Shown: positions 29,428 through 39,333 of the stretch, piece after piece
Numbering within the stretch: position 1 is the first letter of the stretch
How the letters are laid out: each line of letters begins with the position of its first letter
Source: an uncultured Thalassotalea sp.
Lineage (GTDB): Bacteria; Pseudomonadota; Gammaproteobacteria; Enterobacterales; Alteromonadaceae
Direction: 5' to 3'
Assembly (NCBI GenBank): GCA_947502355.1
Contig: CANMZP010000032.1
Location: 1-41,837 of the forward strand
Length of the DNA stretch: 41,837 bases
Translations under genes and position numbers: made by a program
Notes under the pieces: generated by a model
The model's database searches: none
The model's input: only the letters and a program-made list of their open reading frames with translations
Told to the model about the DNA's origin: nothing

Positions 29428-29631
29428 ATTAGCTTTTTCGCAACACCATAAAAATGCTTTGCATTTTGTCCTCAAGTTCATGCTGTTGATACAAGCATTT
29501 ACAGTTACCCTACAAACCACACAATAAATCAACATTTTCAAAACAGATTTCTAACCGATAGTTGATACACTTAATACAAGTTGTAGTTTTTTCATTCAAA
29601 CACAATTATTTTTAAAATTTTTGTTTGACCT

Positions 29632-29676
29632 ATTTAGATTTTTTTCCTATTTTTCTGGAATGTATAAAATCTAAAT
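29632..29676. repeat. 11-bp inverted repeat upstream of the PA3496-like gene
   Basis: ATTTAGATTTT (29632-29642) and its exact complement (29666-29676) are 23 bases apart, 45 bases before the next start. It could be an operator or an mRNA leader hairpin; AT-rich DNA makes chance a real alternative. Confidence 0.4.
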
Positions 29677-29720
29677 ACACACTTTGTTTTAATACTGGCA
29701 TTTGAAAATTGGGAGCTGTT

Positions 29721-29912
29721 ATGTCAAGAAGCAAAATCGTTGATGATGTAGAGTTTGGTGTTAATGAATCTGAATTCCAGGACGATGTTTCTGCGAATAT
29801 CGATACTGATGTAAATGACAACGATCAGGCCAAAACGCGCAAACGAATCGATGACCTTTTAGAAAAGAAACGTCTAAAAGAGTTGTTAGATGAGGACGAA
29901 TGGGAACTTTAA
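29721..29912 (+). CDS. PA3496-like small acidic protein
   Basis: 63 residues, highly acidic at the front and with a charged helical end (KTRKRIDDLLEKKRLKELLDED, closing in EWEL), as in the PA3496 family, which has been called a putative envelope integrity protein. The ATG at 29721 follows GGGAG by 5 bases, so the upstream TTG in frame is not used. It has no signal peptide or membrane segment. A strong terminator follows 15 bases later. Confidence 0.75.
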   Translation: MSRSKIVDDVEFGVNESEFQDDVSANIDTDVNDNDQAKTRKRIDDLLEKKRLKELLDEDEWEL

Positions 29913-29927
29913 ATGTTCCAAGCATAA

Positions 29928-29955
29928 AAAAACCATATCCGAAGATATGGTTTTT
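29928..29955. terminator. bidirectional terminator between PA3496-like gene and TonB receptor
   Basis: AAAAACCATATC and its perfect complement form a 12-bp stem with loop CGAA. A and T runs lie in the arms, so it serves both the plus-strand gene and the convergent receptor gene. Confidence 0.88.
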
Positions 29956-29993
29956 AGATTTTAAATTAGCTTTGTTTACTAGCTAAGGCATAC

Positions 29994-32631
29994 TTAGAAG
30001 TTAAACGTGGCCTTCGCGTAGTAGAAAGCACCATTATAGTCAAATGGTCCACTCTCGTAGAATACGCCACCAACAGCGCCGTATCCTGCAGGGTTACCAC
30101 TGTCGTCATACTTTCTGATTTCTTCAGCTTCTTGATTGAAGATGTTATTACCGCCTAAGGTAAAGGTTAAAGAATCATTAAAGAAGTAGCTTACTTCACC
30201 ATCGAATGTCATTGCAGCATCAGCATCTTCCGAACCCCAATCTGACGTATCGTCGGCATGCGTCGCATAGTATTCACCAAAGTAATTAGCGCGTAAAAAC
30301 ATACTTACTTTGTCCCAGTTTTGCGACACAGTAAACGTTGCACGATGATCCGGCATACCTTCTTCTAGACGTTTAACCTTACCAACGTCGGTGGTCGCTG
30401 GATTAAACTTGTCGACTTCAGTTTCATTCCAGTTGTAGGCCAAACTAAATCCAGTATCACCATCGAGTAAAGACATTGAATAGTTTGCAACGACATCAAC
30501 ACCTTGCGTAGTCGTATCAAAGTCATTTGCATAGAAAGTAACGGCTGAAATCAATTCTGGGTTAGCAACACCTTTTTCACGCAACTCTTCGTAATCGGCC
30601 GGATCAATTGGGATCTGACTTGATTGCGCAATACGATCTTCCACTTCGATATTGTAGTAATCAACGGTTAAAAATATCTCGCCGCGCTCATAAACAAAAC
30701 CACCCGCAAAACTGGTTGACTCTTCCGGTGTTAATTCTTCTGCTCCGTTTACCTCAGCTAAAGGGTTCGTTGGTGGGGCAATAAAGGTCTGAATGAGGTT
30801 ACAGTTAACAATCGAGGTTTGCGTATTTACAACGTTAGCCTGACCAACAGTTGGTGCTCTAAAACCGGTACTGTGTGAACCACGTACTGATAGCTCTTCT
30901 GTTATATGAAATTGCGCAGTAAGCTTGTAATCAGAGGTTGAACCAAAGGTATTAAAGTCTTCCCAACGGAAAGCTGCACCTAATAACAACTGCTCATTAA
31001 CTTGTTGCTCAAGGTCTAAGTACCAAGCCCAGTTACGACGGTCATTACGACCTTGTGATTCTGGTCCAAAACCTTTAAAACCATGCGAGCCAATGTTAAA
31101 GCCTTGGTCGGCATAAGGACCTGCTTTCCATGATGACTCTTCACCACTAACGATTTCAAAACTTTCTTCACAGAATTCAATTCCCGTCGCAAAGTTCAGT
31201 TGGTCTTCAAAACCAATATCAATGCCTCTTACTAAGTCGAAGTTAAATGTTTTCTCTAGCGGAATGTACTTACCTGTTTCAAAATCTACTGGCGTATCTA
31301 GACCTAACGATGGGTTTAAGGTGTTTTTCAAACCAAACTCGGATTCGTTACGACCAACCGAGCCACTTAAATCAAAATACCAGTCCACTAAAATACCTGA
31401 CTTAATATCACCTCGAACACCCATTGTAATCGACGTATCCGCAATATTACCTGCGAATGAAGGCGTGTAACCTCCAGGGAAAATCTGATTCATCGAGAAA
31501 CAGTTTGGGTCGGCAACCATATCTTGATATGCCTGCGTATTAAGAACGTTAGCAACATCGGCAGGAACATTCGATGAGGTTAATGGTGTTTCAGCCGTAG
31601 CATTAGACCATGAACAGCTCGGTACACCCGTTGTTGCCAAACCAACATCACCAACCAATAACGTTTCACCCTCATCGATTGAATACACATTGCCACGGTT
31701 ATGCGGGTTACGGTTATGCGGGTTACGGTAATAGAACCCCCCGTTACATCACGTTCTGAGTAGTTACCAAATAAATAGAAATCTTTGTCATCACCTAAAT
31801 CAAGGCCAATATTACCAAACACGGTTATATCATCATCAATTTTAGGGTTACCCCAAATTGGCGCAGGGTCATTAATATCTGAATTACCTGCCGCCGCTAA
31901 TGCAGCCGCATCTGGGCGTTGTGCACTACGACTGGTATCATCGGCATTTTTCAATTGAAATGAAAAGTTAGCCAAGCCATTATCGGTAAATGGCATACCA
32001 ATGTTACCATCAACAATAACCGTTGCACCGTCATCTTCTTCAGAATACTGACCGTATTTAACCGACATTGAGCCGCCATCAGTATCATCTTTAAGGACAA
32101 AGTTCATTACCCCAGCGATGGCATCAGAGCCATACTGCACGGCAGCACCATCACGCAATACTTCAACTTGCTTCAAGGCCACGCTTGGGATAACTGAAAT
32201 ATCTGGACCTTGAGCACCGTCATTTACCCCACCGCCCTGAAAAGCAATAACAGAAGCACGGTGACGACGTTTACCATTTACCAATATAGGGTATGATCTG
32301 ACGGCAAACCACGAAGGTTAACCGGGCGAATTAACGTTGCCGCATCACTAATTGGCTGTGCCCTAACGTTAAAAGATGGAATGGCGCTCACTAACATGTC
32401 TAGCATGTCGGTTGAACCTGGTTTGCTTAACTCATCACCACCAATAACATCGACGGGGACAGGTGAATCAGCGATTGAACGAGGTGCAGCACGAGAACCA
32501 ACCACAACAATTTGTTCAATTTGTTCATCTGTTGCTTCTGAATTGGCCTCTTCAGCAGCTAAAACCGGTTATGTGCCTAGTGCGACCCTCACGCCTAAAG
32601 CCAAGCCTTTTACTTGAAAGTATTGTGACAT
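29994..32631 (-). pseudogene. TonB-dependent outer membrane receptor, broken by one nonsense codon and two frameshifts
   Basis: Start ATG (32631) with GGGAG upstream opens a signal peptide, but codon 21 (32571-32569) is TAA. After it come the plug domain (VVVGSRAAPRSIADSPVPVDVI, LIRPVNLRGLPSDHTL), then a one-base loss near 32281-32290 just before VNGKRRHRASVI. A second one-base loss is in a run of six Gs (31737-31742), where the frame moves from VTGG to FYYRNPHN. The rest (29994-31728) is the beta-barrel, ending in the expected aromatic FNF. Restoring two bases gives one frame of about 879 residues, normal for the family. Ligand unknown. The lesions may be real decay or sequencing error; three of them favour decay. 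Confidence 0.85.
31698..31727. repeat. 15-bp tandem duplication inside the TonB receptor
   Basis: Two adjacent identical 15-base units (GTTATGCGGGTTACG on the plus strand) encode RNPHN twice on the minus strand in the receptor frame. The second unit is followed by GTA, so a third partial copy begins. It is in frame and so not itself a disruption, but it lies only 10 bases from the G-run frameshift. Confidence 0.8.
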
Positions 32632-32824
32632 ATTTAACTCCCTAAATTTTTGTTATTATGTCGTTATTATTAAGTGCCATTATTTTTATTATTTTTTTGG
32701 CATTGGTTAGTTATAAATTATATAAACCAAAGCTATAATCTTTTAACACTTTCCATACCAAACGATTACAATTAAACCGTTAAACTAAACATTTAAAATC
32801 GTAAAAGCAGGCACATTTTTTCCC

Positions 32825-33664
32825 ATGCAAGAGTTCATTTCTTTCCTCTCTATTCTCGTGAGTAACAAAGTATTTTTATCGGCGATGCTGATTTTATTTA
32901 TGCAGTTTGCCAGTCACCAAATTGTTCAGCTTATTCGCAAAGACCATAACTTTTTAAATGAAAAGCACCGAACCTGGATTTCACGCACTAAAAACATCAA
33001 ATTTTTAATCATTCTTTTGTTGATGCTCAGCATTTGGTGGGTTGAACTGGAGAAGTATGCACTCTCATTTGCCGCCGTAGCTGTGGCCATTGTTATTGCT
33101 TCAAAAGAGCTCATATTATGTTTTAGCGGTTCGATATTAAGGGCATCTTCCAATGCCTTTGTGATTGGTGACTGGATAAAAGTAGGTGAAAATTACGGAG
33201 AAGTCATCGAGCAAAATATTTTATCAACCATAGTGCAGGAAATTGACTTCGCCAATAATACCTATAATTACACCGGCCGGACGTTAACCATTCCAAATAG
33301 CCAATTTTTAATCTCGACGATTCAAAATATGAACTTTATGAAGCGCTATGTTTATCATACCTTTACGATTAGCTGTGATAGTTCATGGAATGTATTTAAC
33401 GCTCGAGATCATATCTTTGCCAAAATGGAAGCATACTCAAAGGACTTCTTTGAGGTAGGCCGACGCTATAATAATGTGATTGAAAAGAGTCTGGGCGTGG
33501 ATTTACCCGGTGAAGAGCCTTATATTCGAATAACAACCACCGAAAGCGGCGACTTTAAATTTACCATCATTTTATTCTGTCCAACCGAACAAGCTGTTTC
33601 TTTAGAGCAAAGAATCACTCAGGATTTTATGGCGTTTCGATTTTCTCAGCAGCAAAACGCCTAA
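32825..33664 (+). CDS. MscS-type mechanosensitive ion channel protein
   Basis: 279 residues. Three hydrophobic helices (about 5-35, 55-72, 78-105) are followed by the MscS beta domain with FVIGDWIKVGENYGEVIEQN and TLTIPNSQFL, the conserved pattern of the family, and a cytoplasmic alpha/beta end. The pore helix region is AVAVAIVIASKELILCFSGSIL. It is compact compared with the larger members and similar in size to E. coli MscS (286). It probably releases solutes on membrane stretch. Divergent from the broken TonB receptor. Confidence 0.87.
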   Translation: MQEFISFLSILVSNKVFLSAMLILFMQFASHQIVQLIRKDHNFLNEKHRTWISRTKNIKFLIILLLMLSIWWVELEKYALSFAAVAVAIVIASKELILCFSGSILRASSNAFVIGDWIKVGENYGEVIEQNILSTIVQEIDFANNTYNYTGRTLTIPNSQFLISTIQNMNFMKRYVYHTFTISCDSSWNVFNARDHIFAKMEAYSKDFFEVGRRYNNVIEKSLGVDLPGEEPYIRITTTESGDFKFTIILFCPTEQAVSLEQRITQDFMAFRFSQQQNA

Positions 33665-33764
33665 GCGTTAGGGCAGTAACCAGTGTTGGCAGTATCAAGC
33701 GATGTCGTGTAGGGTTTAACATACCGAAGCCCTACGCCTTGAACAGGGCCATGCCATGATAGGT

Positions 33765-34658
33765 TTAAGACAATTCCCCCATCAACAATTTGTTGTTTAA
33801 GCGAGCTTGTTCTTTTAAATAATCCCATAACATCTCAACCCGTTTAATGTGTTTATTGTCGGGGTGGGCGACCAAATAAAAGTCACGAGTAATATCGATT
33901 TCATCCACAAATAGACATTGCAAGTCGGGATCACTTTCAGCCATAAAGCAGGGTAAAATAGCGATACCTAATCCATTTTTTACGGCCATGTATTGCGCTA
34001 CAGCACTGCTGCTTTTAATGACGGGTTGAACTTGTGGGAAAATATCATGCAAAAAGGATAACTGTTGATTGAAGTCCATGCTGTCGACATACCCAATCCA
34101 ACGTTGCTGGGCTAAGTCGTCAAAGGAGTGAATACTATGTTGTCTTAAATAGTGCTTGCTGGCATAGAGTCTAAGACGATAATCGGTTAACTTATTAACA
34201 ATATACGAGGTGTTTCTTGGTTTACCGATGGTAATCGCTATATCGGCTTCGTGTTGTGATAACTTAATAACCCTTGGCAAAGGCAATATTTCAACATGAA
34301 TTTGTTGGTGTTGTTGGTTAAAGGCCGCCATATTGGGCACAACAAAAAAACTGCCAAATGCCTCCGTCGTCCCCAGTTTAACACTACCACTTAATTCGAG
34401 ATCGCCACCTTGCAATTGTGCAACACAACCTTGAAAAGTCTGCTCCATCAATTGACTTGATTGCAATAATTGCAGACCTTGCTCGGTAAGTTGATGACCA
34501 TCAGCCCCGCGCTCAAACAAGCGAACCTGAAGATCTTTCTCAAGTTGATGCAAACGTCTAGAAACCGTTGATGAATCAACATTTAGGCTTAACGCTGCAG
34601 CAGACAAGCGCTGCGTCCGAGCAACTTGCAAAAATATTTTAATATCATTCCAGTTCAT
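33765..34658 (-). CDS. LysR family transcriptional regulator
   Basis: 297 residues from the ATG at 34658; a longer reading adds 20 hydrophobic residues and would be atypical. The N-terminal winged helix-turn-helix is seen in MNWNDIKIFLQVARTQRLS and ALSLNVDSSTVSRRLHQLE, followed by a periplasmic-binding-like effector domain. It is divergent from mmsA with a palindrome between them, so it most likely controls mmsA. The inducer is unknown. Confidence 0.9.
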   Translation of the reverse strand: MNWNDIKIFLQVARTQRLSAAALSLNVDSSTVSRRLHQLEKDLQVRLFERGADGHQLTEQGLQLLQSSQLMEQTFQGCVAQLQGGDLELSGSVKLGTTEAFGSFFVVPNMAAFNQQHQQIHVEILPLPRVIKLSQHEADIAITIGKPRNTSYIVNKLTDYRLRLYASKHYLRQHSIHSFDDLAQQRWIGYVDSMDFNQQLSFLHDIFPQVQPVIKSSSAVAQYMAVKNGLGIAILPCFMAESDPDLQCLFVDEIDITRDFYLVAHPDNKHIKRVEMLWDYLKEQARLNNKLLMGELS

Positions 34659-34687
34659 AAAGACAGCATAACAAATAAAAATAAATA

Positions 34688-34709
34688 CGTCTTGCAAATA
34701 TGCAAGACG
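34688..34709. promoter_or_regulatory. 22-bp palindrome between lysR and mmsA, likely LysR-type operator
   Basis: CGTCTTGCA and its exact complement flank AATA. The core TTGCA-AATA-TGCAA fits the T-N11-A rule for LysR-type regulator boxes. It is 30 bases upstream of the regulator ATG and 78 bases upstream of mmsA. Confidence 0.65.
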
Positions 34710-34786
34710 GTGTTGCACTTATGATTCTTGTCAGCAAACCCACAAGTCAGTAATCTACATGTATAAAAATACAGAGAGAGAAAGTT

Positions 34787-36286
34787 ATGACAATTAGAGA
34801 AATCCCGTTACTGATTAATGGTGAGAAAGTGCGTTCAAAATCAGACACCTGGTTAGATGTACTTAATCCCGCTACGCAAGAAGTGGTCGCCCGTGTACCA
34901 ATGGCAACCGAAGAAGAAGTTGACCTTGCCATTACGAATGCCGCCGAAGCCTTCAAAACTTGGCGTAACACACCAATTTCCACTCGAATGCGTATCATGC
35001 TGAAGTTTCAACATTTATTACAAGAACACACTCAAGAAATTGCGGAATTAATTACCCTTGAGCACGGTAAAACCTTACCAGATGCTGAAGGTGAAGTAGG
35101 ACGAGCTTTAGAAGCTGTTGAAAATGCCTGTTCAATCATTCGCTTACAAATGGGTGAAATGACCAATAATGCCGCCAATGGTGTAGACGTTTACACTATC
35201 AACAAACCACTTGGTGTTGGTGCTGGTATTACCGCTTTTAACTTCCCTGTGATGTTACCTGCATTTATGTTCCCTGCGGCAATCGCTTGTGGTAACAGCT
35301 TTGTATTGAAACCTTCTGAGCAAGACCCTTCATCATCCATGCGCATGGCTGAATTGGCATTAGAAGCGGGCGTACCTGCTGGCGTGCTAAACGTTGTTCA
35401 CGGTGGACCCGATGTCGTTAATCGCTTATGTTCACATGATGCCATTAAAGCGGTTTCTTTTATTGGCTCTACTCATGTGGGTACGCATGTTTATAATCTG
35501 GCAAGTAAACACGGTAAACGAGCACAAAGTATGATGGGCGCAAAAAATCATATGGTGATCATGCCAGATGCCAACAAAGATCGAGCCATTAATGATTTAC
35601 TAGGCAGTGCCTTTGGGGCTGCAGGCCAACGCTGTATGGCAAACCCGGTAACCGTTTTAGTAGGCGAAGCCCGCTCATGGTTACCTGAAATTGCCGAGCG
35701 AGCCAAAAAAATGATTGTCGATTGTGGTACCAATCGCGACGCGGATTTAGGGCCCGTTATTTCACCACAAGCCAAAGCGAGGATCATAAAAATATTAGAC
35801 TCAGGTGTTGAGCAAGGTGCCAATTTATTAGTTGATGGGCGTAACATAACCGTACCAGGCTATGAGCAAGGTAACTTTGTTGGTCCAACCATGTTCTCTG
35901 GTGTTACCACCGATATGGACATCTATTGTCAGGAAATATTTGGTCCGGCGTTATGTGTGCTAGAAGTGGACACCCTAGATGAGGCGATTAACATTATCAA
36001 TGCCAACCCAAATGGCAATGGCACCTCTATCTTTACCTCTTCAGGTTACGTTGCCCGTAAATACGAAAACGAAATCGATGTAGGTCAAATCGGCATTAAT
36101 GTACCTATTCCGGTGCCGATTGCGTTTTACTCGTTCACCGGGTCAAGAGCATCTAAATTAGGTGATTTAGGTCCGAATGGTAAACAAGTCACCCAATTTT
36201 GGACACAAACAAAATCGGTTACCTCAAGGTGGTTTGAGCCAGACCATGTTGCCGATACCAAGGTGCATACGACTATAAGCCTTTAA
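34787..36286 (+). CDS. mmsA: CoA-acylating methylmalonate-semialdehyde dehydrogenase
   Basis: Aldehyde dehydrogenase superfamily enzyme that turns methylmalonate (or malonate) semialdehyde into propionyl-CoA (or acetyl-CoA) in valine or beta-alanine/inositol breakdown. The catalytic cysteine is C283 in [13 protein letters not shown], the MmsA-type context. The N-terminus ([14 protein letters not shown]) and [17 protein letters not shown] are also typical. 499 residues is normal. The rest of the valine pathway (mmsB, acyl-CoA dehydrogenase) is absent here; it is a single gene with its own terminator. Confidence 0.95.
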   Translation: MTIREIPLLINGEKVRSKSDTWLDVLNPATQEVVARVPMATEEEVDLAITNAAEAFKTWRNTPISTRMRIMLKFQHLLQEHTQEIAELITLEHGKTLPDAEGEVGRALEAVENACSIIRLQMGEMTNNAANGVDVYTINKPLGVGAGITAFNFPVMLPAFMFPAAIACGNSFVLKPSEQDPSSSMRMAELALEAGVPAGVLNVVHGGPDVVNRLCSHDAIKAVSFIGSTHVGTHVYNLASKHGKRAQSMMGAKNHMVIMPDANKDRAINDLLGSAFGAAGQRCMANPVTVLVGEARSWLPEIAERAKKMIVDCGTNRDADLGPVISPQAKARIIKILDSGVEQGANLLVDGRNITVPGYEQGNFVGPTMFSGVTTDMDIYCQEIFGPALCVLEVDTLDEAINIINANPNGNGTSIFTSSGYVARKYENEIDVGQIGINVPIPVPIAFYSFTGSRASKLGDLGPNGKQVTQFWTQTKSVTSRWFEPDHVADTKVHTTISL

Positions 36287-36310
36287 TTGTCTATTTATTT
36301 TGAACTTACA

Positions 36311-36338
36311 GCCTGAGCCAATGCTCAGGCTTTTTTTT
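36311..36338 (+). terminator. mmsA terminator
   Basis: GCCTGAGC and its perfect complement around CAAT are followed by eight Ts, 25 bases past the stop. Confidence 0.92.
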
Positions 36339-36485
36339 AATTACGCCTTACTGTTACCCCATAAGTTGAGTAAGCATTAACACTTTTTAACCAGATAGAT
36401 CGTAAATTTTACCGTACTGCAACTACCCATTCAAATTCCGTTCATATAAACTCAACTAAACCATTAAAATAAAAAGGAAATCTTC

Positions 36486-36821
36486 ATGTTAGATTATTTT
36501 GCCTTATTTCTAATATTCTTCGTCTTTCTTGTCATTTTCTACGGGATCATTGCCATTCATGACATTCCTTATTTGATTGCGGAGAAACGTAACCATCCAC
36601 AAAAAGACGCAATTCATCACGCGGGTTGGGTAAGCTTATTTACCTTACATGTTATTTGGCCTTTTCTATGGATTTGGGCAACCATGAAAAAACCAGGCAG
36701 TGGTTGGGAAGAAGCCGATAAAGAGTCCTCGGAAAGACAGGACGGGCTGCAGGAGCAAATACAACAATTGCGGGAAGAAATTGCCGCCCTGAAAAATCAA
36801 ATCGATGAGAAGGAGCAGTAA
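36486..36821 (+). CDS. yiaW: DUF3302 inner-membrane protein (YiaW-like)
   Basis: 111 residues. Two membrane helices (about 3-26 and 46-66) with HDIPYLIAEKRNHPQKDAIHHAGWVSLFTLHVIWPFLW between and around them fit DUF3302, as in E. coli YiaW. The C-terminal 35 residues are a charged coiled coil (LQEQIQQLREEIAALKNQIDEKEQ). The gene is 2 bases upstream of the HlyD-type gene, and this pair is also adjacent in E. coli (yiaW-yiaV), so the two proteins likely form one membrane complex. Role unknown. Confidence 0.85.
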   Translation: MLDYFALFLIFFVFLVIFYGIIAIHDIPYLIAEKRNHPQKDAIHHAGWVSLFTLHVIWPFLWIWATMKKPGSGWEEADKESSERQDGLQEQIQQLREEIAALKNQIDEKEQ

Positions 36822-36823
36822 TC

Positions 36824-37972
36824 ATGGATTTATTAATTATTTTAACTTACACCGCAATTTGTACCGTTATTTTTAAAGTCTTCAAAATTCCCATGAATAA
36901 ATGGACGGTGCCAACGGCCGCATTAGGTGGGGTTGCTATTTTAACGACCATTTTAATGCTCATGAACTATAACCACCCTTATGCAAAATATGGCAAGGAT
37001 ATTTTTGTTACCGTTCCTATTGTTCCGCAAATTACCGGTACAGTTAAAACCGTTGATGTAACTGCCAATGAATTTGTTAAACAAGGGGAGATTCTATTTA
37101 CGCTGATTGACGACCAGCAAGTGTTTGATCTTGAGAAAGCAGAAGCGGCATTAGTTGCTGCCAAAGATAAAGTATTGCAAAAAAATGAGTCGCTGGTTGC
37201 GGCTATTGCTACCGCAGCAGCAGCGCAAGCAGATATGGAACGTTCACGTACAACTTATCAACGCTACCAAGAAGGCTTTGATAAAGGTGGCGAAAACTCG
37301 CCATTCTCGTTACAAGAGCTTGATACACGCAAAAAACTTTATGAAACCTCTCTCGCTAAATTCGATTCAGCTAAAGCCGAAGAGCGTCGTTTACGTCTTA
37401 TAACCGAGTCTACTGTTTTAGGTGAAGATACTGAAGTTGCACAATTAAGAGCCGCACGAGATGCAGCGCAAGTACAACTTGATCGCACCATAATAAGAGC
37501 GCCAAGTGATGGTATTGCGACACAAGTTGCGATTCGCCCGGGTACCCGAGCATCACGTTTACCGCTTAGACCGGTCATGATCTTTATTCCTAAAGAAAAA
37601 CGTCAATTTGCGGGTATGTTTTGGCAGAACTCTTTATTACGTTTGAAAGTGGGTCTTGATGCCGAGGTGATCCTTGATGCCGTTCCAGGTCATGTGTTTA
37701 AAGGAAAAGTCGTTAAGATTGTACCGGCCATGTCTGAGGGTGAATTTTCAACCTCTGGTGCACTTGCCACAGGTAAGCGCTTAACCGATCCTGGTTTTGC
37801 CATCGCCATCATCGAATTGGATGAAAATCTAGATGATTACAACTTACCACTTGGTGTACAAGGACAAGCCGTTGCCATTAACTACGAGCACGATATTTTG
37901 CATGTATCTTTGGTTCGTAGAATTTTACTGCGCATGATGGCCTGGTTAAAATACGTTTACCCAATTAAATAA
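36824..37972 (+). CDS. yiaV: HlyD/EmrA family membrane fusion protein (YiaV-like)
   Basis: 382 residues. Two N-terminal hydrophobic segments (about 2-20 and 28-48) are followed by a lipoyl-like half-domain (QITGTVKTVDVTANEFVKQGEILFTLID), a long coiled-coil hairpin (about 95-215), the returning half (RTIIRAPSDGIATQVAIRPGTRAS) and a beta-barrel. This is the periplasmic adaptor layout. No transport pump or outer-membrane channel gene is nearby. It is coupled to the DUF3302 gene. Confidence 0.9.
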   Translation: MDLLIILTYTAICTVIFKVFKIPMNKWTVPTAALGGVAILTTILMLMNYNHPYAKYGKDIFVTVPIVPQITGTVKTVDVTANEFVKQGEILFTLIDDQQVFDLEKAEAALVAAKDKVLQKNESLVAAIATAAAAQADMERSRTTYQRYQEGFDKGGENSPFSLQELDTRKKLYETSLAKFDSAKAEERRLRLITESTVLGEDTEVAQLRAARDAAQVQLDRTIIRAPSDGIATQVAIRPGTRASRLPLRPVMIFIPKEKRQFAGMFWQNSLLRLKVGLDAEVILDAVPGHVFKGKVVKIVPAMSEGEFSTSGALATGKRLTDPGFAIAIIELDENLDDYNLPLGVQGQAVAINYEHDILHVSLVRRILLRMMAWLKYVYPIK

Positions 37973-38307
37973 AGTAAATACTAATAACCTAAGCACCACC
38001 TATTTAAACGATTAATTCAGCCGGCAGGTAGCTACTATCTGACGGCTTTTTCTTAACCAAGAATGCTCTTTTTTGTGGCTTTACTTATTGTGTTAATCAT
38101 CAAGTAACCGTTAGTGAAAATACCCTACTTTTTTACCGCAACAATTAAGTTTGTACACAAAACAGAATTGGTATAAAAAAGTTATACACTAAATTTCATA
38201 GACAGTTGAAATTTGACCTTTAAAAAGCTTCAGGTTAATGTCTGTAGTGAGCGATTTCCAGACGCTCAAATAGTTAATTGTTAGTTACGACGAGAAAGAG
38301 GACGGAT
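37973..38307. other. gap between the yiaV-like gene and the small membrane protein
   Basis: 335 bases with the terminator at 38019-38051 and otherwise AT-rich sequence. A good ribosome site (GAGGACGG) closes it at about 38298. I see no gene. This is where the base composition shifts toward the AT-rich accessory end. Confidence 0.5.
38019..38051 (+). terminator. terminator of the yiaW-yiaV-like operon
   Basis: A long stem (AGCCG outer, CAGGTAG/CTATCTG inner with one G-T) is followed by TTTTT, 47 bases past the stop. Confidence 0.8.
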
Positions 38308-38574
38308 GTGAAAAAGAGATTTGGATTGGTTCTGATAGAAGCGCCACTTTTTGGATCAATTTTCCTGAGAGTCATTTTCGCTTTTATTGCTTTCAGCTAT
38401 ATAGGAAATTTAATAGAAGCCTTGCAGGCTGAAGCTGTTACTCGTGGAGGAAAACTCTACACTCTTGAGGACAATCTTGGCTCTTATTTAACTCGTGTAC
38501 TAATGTACGCAGCCTTTTCCTTTATTGGGTGCTGGTATGCCACCTTTGGAACAACAGTTATAAATGACAAGTAA
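38308..38574 (+). CDS. small membrane protein of unknown function
   Basis: 88 residues from a GTG preceded by GAGGACGG. There are two hydrophobic helices (about 12-33 and 62-80) around a charged middle (EAVTRGGKLYTLEDN). I do not recognise it. Immunity proteins for pore-forming toxins often look like this, but no toxin precedes it directly. It sits just before the Rhs fragment. Confidence 0.5.
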   Translation: MKKRFGLVLIEAPLFGSIFLRVIFAFIAFSYIGNLIEALQAEAVTRGGKLYTLEDNLGSYLTRVLMYAAFSFIGCWYATFGTTVINDK

Positions 38575-38811
38575 TAATGTGAGGATGTCATTTACACTAG
38601 CTTGCCTGCCAGAATAAATAGTCGTAAGGTATTGAATGCCAACGGCAAAAAAGAGCGAATTGCAGCCGTTCAGGTTAGCTATGAATAATTGTTGATACTT
38701 TCTCTAAAGCGGCCGTTCAAACACTTGAGGACAAATTAAACTAGGCGATTTTATTACTACAAAGCACGGATTTATCATCCAAAGCTAGGCCGATTCCTGC
38801 AAACTGACCCT

Positions 38812-39330
38812 GTGGGTTATGACGATCAAATGAATCTTTATGCCTATGTAGGTAATGATCCTATAAATCAGATAGATCCCAATGGAAAAGAGGCACACGA
38901 ACTTTTTTTAACAAAACTAGAAGCTGCCGAAGATTTTGGAGATACTTATAATGATGACTCAATCAGAAATAACAGAGAGTATGGTTCCACAATCTATAGT
39001 AAAAAAACTTCTTCAGGAAAGAAATTGTACGCATATAATGTCCCTAGACAGGGTGATCAAGATACTGTTGAAGTCAACTCAAGTCTCATAAAGGGACAGA
39101 CTACTGAAGCCAAAATACATTCACATTCCTCTGGCAAAAATTATGAATCTCCATCAGATGCAGACGTAAATTTAGTACCTAAAGGTAAGACTGATTTTGT
39201 TACAACACCTGATGGCAAATTAATTGAATATGATTCCAAAGGCACAACAACAGTACATTCAACATCACTTCCCAATCAAAATGATGGCAGCGCTTTCAAT
39301 AAGCCACATGATGATAAATATATAAGGTAA
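38812..39330 (+). CDS. severed Rhs C-terminal tip with JAMM-motif toxin domain (DUF4329/Tox-JAB-like)
   Basis: The Rhs core end is readable: the same frame is open from 38740 and gives [18 protein letters not shown], then [20 protein letters not shown] and IDPNG, the hallmark before the variable toxin. Everything upstream is missing (a stop precedes it at 38737), so this is a detached tip; GTG 38812 is only the first possible start. The toxin part, about 145 residues, has H103-x-H105-x7-S113-x2-D116, an exact JAMM metalloprotease motif, with upstream glutamates (TVEV, TTEAK) as candidate catalytic residue. The REYG and [11 protein letters not shown] strands fit DUF4329-like toxins. Target not known. 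Confidence 0.7.
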   Translation: MGYDDQMNLYAYVGNDPINQIDPNGKEAHELFLTKLEAAEDFGDTYNDDSIRNNREYGSTIYSKKTSSGKKLYAYNVPRQGDQDTVEVNSSLIKGQTTEAKIHSHSSGKNYESPSDADVNLVPKGKTDFVTTPDGKLIEYDSKGTTTVHSTSLPNQNDGSAFNKPHDDKYIR

Positions 39331-39333
39331 TAT

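Noticed and set aside
32381-32645. Plus-strand frames at the start of the TonB receptor
   Set aside because: They are the reverse side of the broken receptor, whose plug-domain sequence is recognisable on the minus strand.
38690-38745. Possible integron attC-like sequence before the Rhs fragment
   Set aside because: I cannot find paired R and L boxes or the needed folded symmetry.
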